Notes under the pieces: generated by a model | Told to the model about the DNA's origin: nothing | What the model saw: the letters and a program-made list of their open reading frames with translations, nothing else | The model's database searches: none | Part shown: positions 7,508 through 14,475 of the stretch, piece by piece | How the letters are laid out: each line of letters begins with the position of its first letter | Numbering within the stretch: position 1 is the stretch's first letter | Made by a program: the position numbers and the translations under genes | Source of the DNA: CAZTJA01 sp964613745 | GTDB taxonomy: Bacteria > Desulfobacterota > Desulfomonilia > Desulfomonilales > Desulfomonilaceae | Length of the DNA: 15,541 nt | Assembly (NCBI GenBank): GCA_964613745.1 | Contig: CAZTJA010000072.1 | Span: 1-15,541, forward strand | Direction of reading: 5' to 3'

Positions 7508-7770
7508 AGGTGATCCCTTCGATAAGACTCTACGCTCTCATAGAGAATAACCCCGAAACAGACGGTTGCCGATATCATCGATAAATATTCCAAAATGATC
7601 TAAACTGAATAAATATAAAAGATCAGAAACCATCAAATGAAATAACAAACACTTTAAGATCGTTCAACTGAAATCCATCAACAAGGGGCTCTTTCTACTG
7701 AGACATTCGTAACATAGTCCAATAACTCCGGAACCCCGTTGTACGTTCATGGCGAGCCGCTAAAACTTAA

Positions 7771-7799
7771 TTGACTTTTCATTGCCATTTGGCTATACT
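7771..7799 (+). promoter_or_regulatory. Sigma-70 type promoter for the TolC-HlyD genes
   Basis: The -35 hexamer TTGACT (7771-7776) is separated by exactly 17 bases from the -10 hexamer TATACT (7794-7799). Each matches the consensus at five of six positions. It is the best promoter I can find in the window. Transcription would start near 7806, giving a leader of about 100 bases before the GTG at 7909. Confidence 0.8.
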
Positions 7800-7858
7800 T
7801 GCACGCAGAATTTTGAGATTAGCGGGCTAGATCATTAATAATTTAGATGGCATGTGGT

Positions 7859-7889
7859 TGAACTCTCGAAACCTTGTTGTGGGAGTTCA
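7859..7889 (+). promoter_or_regulatory. Leader hairpin in the TolC mRNA 5' untranslated region
   Basis: TGAACTCTC (7859-7867) can pair with GGGAGTTCA (7881-7889), giving nine pairs including one G-U, with a 13-base loop. The 3' arm contains GGGAG, which resembles a ribosome site and would be hidden in the stem. It lies 10 bases before an ATG (7896) that opens a ten-codon frame overlapping the GTG start of the TolC-like gene. A role in translation control is possible but unproven. Confidence 0.4.
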
Positions 7890-7908
7890 TAGGGTATGGA
7901 TAACTTAA

Positions 7909-9288
7909 GTGAAAAACTGGCGAGCTAGAGCGGTAATCGCAGACAGCGGTCCGCCCCGACATACTGAAGGACTACGACGAGCAGCTTTTTTGGCCTCCAT
8001 TATGGCTGTGTCGATCTGTTTTTGTCTTTCTTGGGGCTCAATCTCGTTTGCCTCCCAGAATGAAATCAAGCCGGAAGCTTCACACATATTCGACTTTGCC
8101 GGATGCGTTCGCTATGCCCTTGTGCATTCTGAGGATTTCACCAAAACCCGTATTGATATTCAGGTTCGATCAGCGGACCTCAAAGATGCTCATTCGGAAC
8201 TCTTGCCGACTCTTCAGCTAATCACAAGGTACTATATTACAAGAGCGACTTCCAACGGATCGGGGCAGGGTTCGTTTAGTATTCAGCTCTTTATGACTAA
8301 TTGGGATCCGTATCTCGCCCTGTTGAAGATAAAATCTCACGGAATTCTCGTTGATATTGGTAAGCTCTCTCACTATGAAAAAATTGCTGACAACATCAAC
8401 AAAATGGCCAAGCTGTTCTACCGAATTCATGTTCTCGAAAAAATGATTCGGTCTCGAAAACAAATAACGGCTCTGGCCCAGAATCGCGTGAATTTCGCCA
8501 AGAGCCGAATGGCTCAAGGCGCTGCTGATAGTCTCGATGTACGTAGTCTGGAAAACACGGTCCGATCGGAAAGTCTCAGAGTCAAAGGTATGGAACAGGA
8601 AATTGAGCAACGCACCAGTGAGCTCAAATTCCTCATGGGATTTCACCCTGATTATCACCTGAATCTTGATACGAGGGACGCAGCCAATCAAATCCTGAAC
8701 GGGTTTGATTGGAGAATGATAACTTTCATGGACGTGCAAGGAAGAAATCTTTCCCTTCGTATACTGGCTAAGCAGGAACAATTACAGTCCAACCGAGTTA
8801 CGGGATCTTATGTTGCTCTGATTCCAAAGCCGTTGTTTGTCTTAGAACAAGTTGAAAATCAGGTAGATAGGACTTCCGGGTTCAATCTGGCTCTTGGCCT
8901 GGATTACACTCTTTGGGATGGGTTCAAGCGGGTAAGAGATATTAAGCGACAGAAACTGAAAGCAGAGCAGCTCAAAATCGATCGGAGCCAATATTCCCAG
9001 AGAGTCTACGGCAATTTCAAGAGATTAAGAGCAGAGCTTGAAACATCAGGTGACAAGGAAGGCGTGAGCCGTGAACAGGCTAAACTTGCTGAGCTTCTTG
9101 AAGAAAAAGCATTTCTTATGTTTAAGTCCGGCGATATCAACTATGACCAGTACATGGTTCGGCGTATCGAAAGAGCAGAAGCCGACCTAAACTCCATGGG
9201 TAGCGGGGAAACCAGAGTCGATGCACTAATTGATCTGGCTACTATGGCGGGAGGTTTGAATAACTACAATGCGGGAATTCGCTTCTGA
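7909..9288 (+). CDS. TolC-family outer-membrane efflux/secretion channel protein
   Basis: A 459-residue protein with a Sec-type signal: positively charged LRRAAF, a hydrophobic stretch near 27-45 and a likely cleavage site after SFA (about residue 48). Two related helical halves follow, as in TolC/OEP proteins. The first begins FDFAGCVRYALVHSEDF (61-77) with SADLKDAHSELLPTLQLITR (88-107). The second includes LALGLDYTLWDGFKRVRDI near 326-344 and a long coiled helix (KRQKLKAEQLKIDRSQYSQR). TolC trimers form the outer-membrane and periplasmic tunnel for efflux pumps or secretion systems. The GTG start has only a weak ribosome site and the pre-signal segment is unusually long, so an internal start such as ATG at 8002 is possible. 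It overlaps or nearly abuts the adaptor gene, with which it forms an operon driven from 7771. Confidence 0.88.
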   Translation: MKNWRARAVIADSGPPRHTEGLRRAAFLASIMAVSICFCLSWGSISFASQNEIKPEASHIFDFAGCVRYALVHSEDFTKTRIDIQVRSADLKDAHSELLPTLQLITRYYITRATSNGSGQGSFSIQLFMTNWDPYLALLKIKSHGILVDIGKLSHYEKIADNINKMAKLFYRIHVLEKMIRSRKQITALAQNRVNFAKSRMAQGAADSLDVRSLENTVRSESLRVKGMEQEIEQRTSELKFLMGFHPDYHLNLDTRDAANQILNGFDWRMITFMDVQGRNLSLRILAKQEQLQSNRVTGSYVALIPKPLFVLEQVENQVDRTSGFNLALGLDYTLWDGFKRVRDIKRQKLKAEQLKIDRSQYSQRVYGNFKRLRAELETSGDKEGVSREQAKLAELLEEKAFLMFKSGDINYDQYMVRRIERAEADLNSMGSGETRVDALIDLATMAGGLNNYNAGIRF

Positions 9289-9293
9289 AACTC

Positions 9294-9298
9294 GGAGG
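9294..9298 (+). promoter_or_regulatory. Ribosome binding site selecting a TTG start for the adaptor gene
   Basis: GGAGG lies six bases before TTG at 9305 and just after the TolC-like stop codon. The longer frame opens at ATG 9269, inside the TolC-like gene, and has no ribosome site at a good distance. The TTG start also gives a neat N-terminal membrane anchor. Confidence 0.7.
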
Positions 9299-9304
9299 CC
9301 GATA

Positions 9305-10366
9305 TTGAAAATCCTAGGAGCCTTGCTTGCAATAGGCGTTGCAGTGGTGTCTCTTGTGTTAATTGCCGTTACCCAGGAGCCGAAACACGCCGATTCCAGC
9401 CCAGGCCCGGCAGTTGCAGCCTCGGTGCCCCAGATTGCCGATGCAAAATCCGAAGCTGAAATTCTATTCCGCGGAAAAAGTGCATCCATATTGAAAAGAA
9501 CCGTGACCATTCCTTTCACGGGTGAAATAACGCAGATTCTGGTGAGAGAAGGACAACTTTTAAACGAAAACGACCAGATAGTGGAATACAAACTTGATCG
9601 TCAATCAATGAACCAAGTTCATCGCACCTTATATCCGGAAACCGTGCTCAATTTAAAAAAGACGGCTTATGACAGAAAGATACAATTGGAAAAGTTGAAC
9701 AAAGTCAGCCTGCCGATTAAAAAGATGGACCTTGATCGGCACGAAAAAGAGCTCCGGGATTTGCGTGAACTACAAGACAGAGAGATGGCTGCTTTAGACG
9801 CCGTAAAGCTCAAAGAAAAGCAAGTTTTGGCGACTAAAAAGGAAGTGTTCGAGATTGAGGAAACCATTCGGCAATATGAGGCTGATCTCGCAAGAGTTAA
9901 CGAAGATCTTCGTTTTTTCGAAGAGAAACAAAAAAGGGATATTGAATTACTTGAGTGGCAAACACACAGGTCTTATTCCGATTCAGATTTGCCGTTGAAT
10001 GTTGCTTTCTTGAAAGCTCCTTTAGCCGGGCAAGTCATATGGATGGCACCTGAAATCGCAGTAAAATCGGAAGTCCCTGCAGGATCTCATGTTGTAACAG
10101 TGGCGCCTAACACCGGTATGATCGTTCGCTGCAAAGTCCATGAATTGGACCTGGTCCGCCTGAGAACAGGAGATCGAGGAACGGCCGTTTTCGACGCTCT
10201 GCCGGATAAGAAATACGGATGCAAAATCAGTCGAATTCCATGGGTAAGCCGAAATCCTTCGCTCGAAGTGCCTGCCGATTATGAACTGGAATGCGAGCTG
10301 GAAAGTCCTGATCTGCGATTGAAAGACGGTCTAACTTGCAATGTGAAAATCAGTGTAGCCCAGTAA
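9305..10366 (+). CDS. HlyD-family periplasmic adaptor (membrane fusion) protein
   Basis: A protein of 353 residues from the TTG start (365 if from ATG 9269). One N-terminal membrane span (MKILGALLAIGVAVVSLVLI) anchors it in the inner membrane. The first half of a lipoyl-like domain, TIPFTGEITQILVREGQLL, precedes a long charged helical hairpin (about residues 110-215), and the second half, AFLKAPLAGQVIWMAP, follows. The C-terminal beta-barrel region includes VRLRTGDRGTAVFDALP. Such adaptors bridge an inner-membrane transporter to a TolC channel. The TolC-like gene is immediately upstream, but no ABC, RND or MFS transporter is encoded nearby. The next gene is instead a membrane glycosyltransferase, recalling polysaccharide synthases that work with HlyD-like proteins (such as Alg44). 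That parallel is inference. Confidence 0.9.
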   Translation: MKILGALLAIGVAVVSLVLIAVTQEPKHADSSPGPAVAASVPQIADAKSEAEILFRGKSASILKRTVTIPFTGEITQILVREGQLLNENDQIVEYKLDRQSMNQVHRTLYPETVLNLKKTAYDRKIQLEKLNKVSLPIKKMDLDRHEKELRDLRELQDREMAALDAVKLKEKQVLATKKEVFEIEETIRQYEADLARVNEDLRFFEEKQKRDIELLEWQTHRSYSDSDLPLNVAFLKAPLAGQVIWMAPEIAVKSEVPAGSHVVTVAPNTGMIVRCKVHELDLVRLRTGDRGTAVFDALPDKKYGCKISRIPWVSRNPSLEVPADYELECELESPDLRLKDGLTCNVKISVAQ

Positions 10367-10392
10367 TTTTGCAGTTTCTTTCGGATGTTTTC

Positions 10393-10425
10393 TTACGGCC
10401 TTCCAATCTCGCGGCCGGCACGTAA
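10393..10425 (+). repeat. Bulged stem-loop downstream of the adaptor gene
   Basis: TTACGGCC (10393-10400) can pair with GGCC (10413-10416) and GTAA (10422-10425), leaving a five-base bulge. No T-tract follows, so it is a poor intrinsic terminator. It may be an mRNA processing or end-protecting structure in the 247-bp gap before the glycosyltransferase gene. That gap otherwise shows no convincing promoter. Confidence 0.25.
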
Positions 10426-10613
10426 AATCAGCTCTAAAGTTTACTGACGGAGATTGAGGGTTCCCCAACCACGGCGCTCACTTTGGATCGATTGTTTCCG
10501 ATCCCGAGAAAGTTGTACCGATTCTAATTTTGTGGTCTTGTAAGGGACTTGTTTCTAAAACTTAAAAACAGAGTTGAACGCTTAAAAGGAACAAGATTTG
10601 TTTTTCATTACAA

Positions 10614-11810
10614 ATGCCGGTTGCCCTTAATATGAGCATAGTTGAATTGATTGTTATGGTTTGGCTGTTTCTAGCAGCATTTCCTGTGGTCCTGGTCATT
10701 TTGGTTGGAAAAATCAGAATTTTTTTTTCGAAAAGAGTCCCTCAACCTGACCAAATTTCCAATCAGGTTCCCATCGATATTCTTGTTCCGGTTAAGGGGA
10801 GTTACACTGGACAACTACAAATTCTCGAAATGTTGCTGCTTCAGAAATATGACAACTATCGGGTGTTGTTCATCGTTGAATCGGATTCAGACCCGGCTGC
10901 ACAAGTAATTGATAAACTTTGTCACCTTTACGCCCATGCCCGCAAAATCATTGCAGGCCAAGCTCACGGCTGTGCACAAAAGAATCATAATCTCATATGT
11001 GGACTCACCGGAGTTCGTGAAGAAACGGAAATCCTTCTCTTTTGCGACAGCACCAATTCTCCTCATACGGAATGGCTTAGCAGGCTTACAGCGCACATAC
11101 GTAACGGCTCATTCAAGGTTGTTACTACATTTAGATCATTTGTTCCTATGCCGCCCACTTTAGGCGGAATCTGCCAATCGATTTATGGTGCAATGCTCTT
11201 ATATTTAATGATCGCTCTCCCGAAGCCTTGGGGTGGAGCAACTGCTATAAAACGAGAATTGTTTGATGTGCTCAAGATAAGAAACATTTGGTCCCAAACC
11301 GTTGTTGATGACCTCGTATTGGGAAATGCACTTGAAAAAGCGGGAGTGAAAATTAAAGTAGATTACGCCAATCTTCTCAGTTCGCCTTTGTACAATCATA
11401 CCATCTCAACTTACATGAAATATCTGGATCGCCAAGTTTTGTTTCCGAAATTTACGAATCCTGAAATATGGATTGCGATGATGATCTTGTATCTTAACCT
11501 CGTATCCGGACTAATCTTCTCAATTTCAATCCTATTCCTCCCTATATTTATGCCGGTTCCGCCAACGATGATGCCGGCAGGCTTGGGATTTCTTCTCTTG
11601 CTTACAATTTCAGTGACGTTTCTGTATCTGGATCAAGAACGGGGCATCACATACGGACAATGGATGTCGAGCATGCTTCCTTTTATTTTTGTGAACGTTT
11701 ATGTCGTTTTACGTTCAATTTCCCTGAGCCACATAGATTGGCATGGAAAGCGATATTGGCCGGGGAAAGGCGGAAAAATCCTCCATGTTGAATCGATATG
11801 CCATTCCTGA
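10614..11810 (+). CDS. Family-2 membrane glycosyltransferase, HpnI/ceramide glucosyltransferase-like (GT21 type)
   Basis: A 398-residue inner-membrane enzyme with an N-terminal span (about 8-31) and a C-terminal hydrophobic block of several spans (about 286-310, 321-338, 352-370). The catalytic domain faces the cytoplasm: IDILVPVKG (54-62), the first Asp site VESDSDPA (88-95), the second Asp site CDSTNSP (144-150), GGATAIKRELF (207-217) and VDDLVLG (231-237). The tail IDWHGKRYWPGKGGK is typical of GT21-like enzymes. Two features are unusual: the second site lacks a clean DxD, and the (Q/R)xxRW motif seems replaced by RQVLF (273-277). Donor and acceptor are unknown; a lipid or polysaccharide product is likely. 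The ATG at 10614 lacks a close ribosome site. An in-frame ATT at 10596 does have AAGG six bases upstream, so the start is uncertain. It may share transcription with the TolC-HlyD genes. Confidence 0.85.
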   Translation: MPVALNMSIVELIVMVWLFLAAFPVVLVILVGKIRIFFSKRVPQPDQISNQVPIDILVPVKGSYTGQLQILEMLLLQKYDNYRVLFIVESDSDPAAQVIDKLCHLYAHARKIIAGQAHGCAQKNHNLICGLTGVREETEILLFCDSTNSPHTEWLSRLTAHIRNGSFKVVTTFRSFVPMPPTLGGICQSIYGAMLLYLMIALPKPWGGATAIKRELFDVLKIRNIWSQTVVDDLVLGNALEKAGVKIKVDYANLLSSPLYNHTISTYMKYLDRQVLFPKFTNPEIWIAMMILYLNLVSGLIFSISILFLPIFMPVPPTMMPAGLGFLLLLTISVTFLYLDQERGITYGQWMSSMLPFIFVNVYVVLRSISLSHIDWHGKRYWPGKGGKILHVESICHS

Positions 11811-11900
11811 TACCCTGATAAAGAACTGTTGCAAATTGTGAAGAGTGATTAATTGATATAGACGTAGACTCAATTGTGACTAGCCAAGCCGAGGTATTCC

Positions 11901-13790
11901 ATGCCGGACAAAAAGGAACTTAAAAAAAAGACGTCTTTTTCCATAATCTATGTTCTCATTGCTTTCCTTATGCTCTCTTTGCTCCAGCTATGGCTGGCGC
12001 CTAAAGTAGAGAACGTATCCTATTCTCAATTCAAGAAATTGATTAGCGATGGGAAAATTAATTCAGTCGTCGTATCAACAAAAATGCTCAAGGGATATGA
12101 ACGAGTGCAGGACGGTAAAAAGGAACCGCTGCTCCCGTCAATGATGTATGTAACGCCCAGAGTGGATGATAAAAATCTTGTAGAGTTTCTGGAACAGAAT
12201 CAGGCGGAAATAATTGCTGAGAACGAAAACACGTTTCTCATGACGCTTCTTTCCTGGATTTTACCCGCGGTGATTTTCGTTGGTATTTGGGTCTGGGCCA
12301 TGAAAAGAATGGGCCAAGGTACGGGCATTATGACCCTTGGTAAGAATAAAGCCAAGATCATCGCTCAGACTGACGTAGGTATTACATTCAAGGACGTCGC
12401 AGGCCAGGACGAGGCCAAGCAGGAATTGATGGAGGTTTTGGAATTCCTGCAAACTCCCGAGAAATTTACTCGGCTGGGTGCCAAAGTACCAAAAGGCATT
12501 CTACTTGTAGGTCCCCCCGGTACCGGAAAGACTCTTCTGGCCAAGGCCGTCGCAGGAGAGGCAGGCGTACCTTTCTTTTCCATAAGCGGTTCTGATTTCA
12601 TTGAGATGTTCGTTGGCCTCGGTGCTGCACGCGTGCGAGATCTGTTCGATCAGGCGGCCAAAATGGCTCCCTGTTTAGTTTTCATCGATGAACTGGACGC
12701 TTTAGGCAAAGCCAGAGGGACCGGAACGCTTGGCGGACATGATGAGCGAGAACAGACCCTTAATCAATTGCTGGTTGAAATGGACGGCTTCCGTCCTAAT
12801 CTCGGCGTGGTAATCATCGCCGCTACAAACAGGCCCGAGATTCTTGACCCGGCTCTGCTCAGGCCCGGACGATTCGACCGACACATCCTTGTGGATAGAC
12901 CCGATTTGCAGGGAAGAATCGATATTCTTAAAGTTCATTCGAGAAACATCGCTCTTTCGCCGGAAGTTGATCTCGAACTGATTGCGCGACGCACACCTGG
13001 ATTTACCGGAGCCGACCTGGCGAATCTAGTAAATGAGGCAGCTCTGTTGGCCGCCAGAAAAGAACAGAAGAATGTTGGCCCAGCGGACTTTGAGGCAGCC
13101 ATTGATAGAATTATTGCCGGCTTGGAAAAGAAGAACCGGGTTCTCAACGAAAAAGAAAAACGAATTGTAGCATATCACGAGACCGGACATGCTCTGATGG
13201 CTTCTTTCCGCCCAACTGCAGAAAAAGTGCACAAAATTTCGATCGTGCCGAGAGGAATAGGTGCTCTGGGTTTTACTCTCCAATTACCTACTGAAGACCG
13301 CTATTTAATGTCTAAACAGGAATTGTTGGAGAAAATAGATGTGCTTCTGGGTGGCAGAGCCGCGGAAACGATCATATTCAAAGATATTACAACGGGAGCA
13401 CAAAACGATCTTCAGCGGGCGACGGATATTGCGAGAAGCATGGTGACGCAATACGGAATGACTGATAATCTCGGGCCGGTGACTTACAGACAGAATCCAA
13501 ATCCTTTCCTGCAGCAAAACTTTGTTCAAACAAATGACGTGAGCGAAGAGACATCGAGAATGATCGACGATGAGGTCCGAGCGATTGTCGAAAAGAGAAT
13601 GGAGAGCGTGATACTCACATTACATGACAAGGAGAAGCTGCTCCATAAAATTGCAGAACGTCTGTTGGAGAAAGAAACCATAGAGGCTGAGGAATTTTTC
13701 GAGCTATTGGGAGAGCAAAAGGAACAGACATCAGGAAAAAACGAAGAGAGTATTCTGAACGGAGCTGCCGCAGTATCCGATACTGTTTGA
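11901..13790 (+). CDS. ftsH: ATP-dependent zinc metalloprotease FtsH
   Basis: A 629-residue membrane AAA+ protease that degrades misfolded membrane proteins and selected regulators as a hexamer. Two membrane spans (about 11-32 and 113-134) flank a small periplasmic domain. The AAA module has Walker A GPPGTGKT (204-211), the pore motif FVG (237-239), Walker B FIDELDA (261-267) and the second region of homology ATNRPEILDPALLRPGRFDR (308-327). The zinc site is HETGH (426-430) with the third ligand Asp503 in TTGAQNDL. HETGH in place of the common HEAGH is a mild variant that keeps the ligands and the catalytic Glu427. Length is close to E. coli FtsH (about 645). The ATG follows GAGG at six bases. 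The 90-bp upstream gap contains two copies of AATTGTGA (11834 and 11872) but no clear promoter hexamers. Confidence 0.97.
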   Translation: MPDKKELKKKTSFSIIYVLIAFLMLSLLQLWLAPKVENVSYSQFKKLISDGKINSVVVSTKMLKGYERVQDGKKEPLLPSMMYVTPRVDDKNLVEFLEQNQAEIIAENENTFLMTLLSWILPAVIFVGIWVWAMKRMGQGTGIMTLGKNKAKIIAQTDVGITFKDVAGQDEAKQELMEVLEFLQTPEKFTRLGAKVPKGILLVGPPGTGKTLLAKAVAGEAGVPFFSISGSDFIEMFVGLGAARVRDLFDQAAKMAPCLVFIDELDALGKARGTGTLGGHDEREQTLNQLLVEMDGFRPNLGVVIIAATNRPEILDPALLRPGRFDRHILVDRPDLQGRIDILKVHSRNIALSPEVDLELIARRTPGFTGADLANLVNEAALLAARKEQKNVGPADFEAAIDRIIAGLEKKNRVLNEKEKRIVAYHETGHALMASFRPTAEKVHKISIVPRGIGALGFTLQLPTEDRYLMSKQELLEKIDVLLGGRAAETIIFKDITTGAQNDLQRATDIARSMVTQYGMTDNLGPVTYRQNPNPFLQQNFVQTNDVSEETSRMIDDEVRAIVEKRMESVILTLHDKEKLLHKIAERLLEKETIEAEEFFELLGEQKEQTSGKNEESILNGAAAVSDTV

Positions 13791-13824
13791 TAACTGTGCC
13801 GGCATCAGACACGGCATAGTTATC
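13789..13824 (+). terminator. Hairpin beginning inside the ftsH stop codon, probable terminator or attenuator
   Basis: GATAACTGTGCCG (13789-13801) pairs with CGGCATAGTTATC (13812-13824) over 13 positions with a single G-U, leaving a 10-base loop. The first two bases belong to the ftsH TGA. It is the strongest stem-loop in the window. Only a delayed and short T-run (GTTTTAT) follows, so termination may be partial and allow read-through into the nucleotidyltransferase and ispH genes. Confidence 0.6.
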
Positions 13825-13846
13825 TCCGAATAAGTTTTATAATCCA

Positions 13847-14473
13847 TTGAAATCAGAGCCAATCAACGTAAACACAACTGTTTCGGGAATGATACTAGCG
13901 GCCGGTGCATCTTCGCGCATGCATCGCGAAAAGATGCTTATTCCTGTTGGTGGAAAGTCTCTTTTGCAATGGATTGTTGACGCAGCAATATTATCTAATT
14001 TAACCGAAATCGTGGTGGTGATTAAACCCTCACTGTGTCATTTACCCAATCTCTGCTCGATTCAGAAGCCCCGTTTAAAATGGGTAGTGAATGAAGCCCC
14101 GGAACTTGGTATGTCGAGCAGCATTAGATTAGGCATAGAAAAAGTGAGCGCCGATTCGGCCGGCGCATTGGTGATTCTAGGCGATCAGCCTCTGCTCAAT
14201 CCCGGAACAATAAACAAGCTGATCTCCGTATTCGCGGAAAATACCCAACAGATAGTAGCTCCTCTGGTGAATAGATTTCGAACTACTCCCGTGCTCTTTC
14301 CACGGTTTCTTTTTGACGAGCTTAGATCAATCAAAGGCGATCAGGGCGGTAGATCCCTTATTGAAGAACATCGTAATGCAATGACTCTTGTCGATTGTTC
14401 TGCGGATTATAATGATCTAGACCTGGACTCACCTACGGATTTACAAGAGTTTTATGAACTGGTAACCCCTTGA
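13847..14473 (+). CDS. MobA/MocA-like nucleotidyltransferase
   Basis: A 208-residue cytoplasmic enzyme with the Rossmann-like NTP-transferase fold. The nucleotide loop is LAAGASSRM (17-25) followed by Lys29. GMSSSI (88-93), the metal-binding Asp113 in LGDQPLL (111-117), a GDQGGRSLIEE segment and a final DLDLDSPTDL all match the MobA-like family. They fit best with MocA-type molybdenum cofactor cytidylyltransferases, which add CMP to molybdopterin. No molybdenum enzyme is encoded nearby, so the substrate is uncertain. The TTG at 13847 is chosen because the only nearby ATG (codon 15) lies inside the conserved first strand; no good ribosome site is visible. It is followed by ispH after only 2 bp, implying one transcript. 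Confidence 0.85.
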   Translation: MKSEPINVNTTVSGMILAAGASSRMHREKMLIPVGGKSLLQWIVDAAILSNLTEIVVVIKPSLCHLPNLCSIQKPRLKWVVNEAPELGMSSSIRLGIEKVSADSAGALVILGDQPLLNPGTINKLISVFAENTQQIVAPLVNRFRTTPVLFPRFLFDELRSIKGDQGGRSLIEEHRNAMTLVDCSADYNDLDLDSPTDLQEFYELVTP

Positions 14474-14475
14474 AA

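Larger units (their letters stand above)
7508..7908. other. Divergent intergenic region, 401 bp, with promoter and leader
   Basis: This region separates the minus-strand acetyltransferase pair from the plus-strand TolC-like gene. The plus-strand side carries a near-consensus promoter (7771-7799) and a leader hairpin (7859-7889), listed separately. The half nearest the acetyltransferases (about 7550-7680) is AT-rich and probably contains their promoter, but I cannot point to a good hexamer pair. No additional gene is apparent. Confidence 0.6.

Noticed and set aside
12261..13812. Several minus-strand open frames of 60-85 codons across ftsH
   Set aside because: They lie antisense to a fully supported FtsH and show no ribosome sites or conserved features.
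13847..14473. IspD (MEP cytidylyltransferase), because of the neighbouring ispH
   Set aside because: The protein has GDQPLL and a C-terminal DLDSPTDL as in MobA/MocA proteins and lacks the HDAARP motif expected in IspD.
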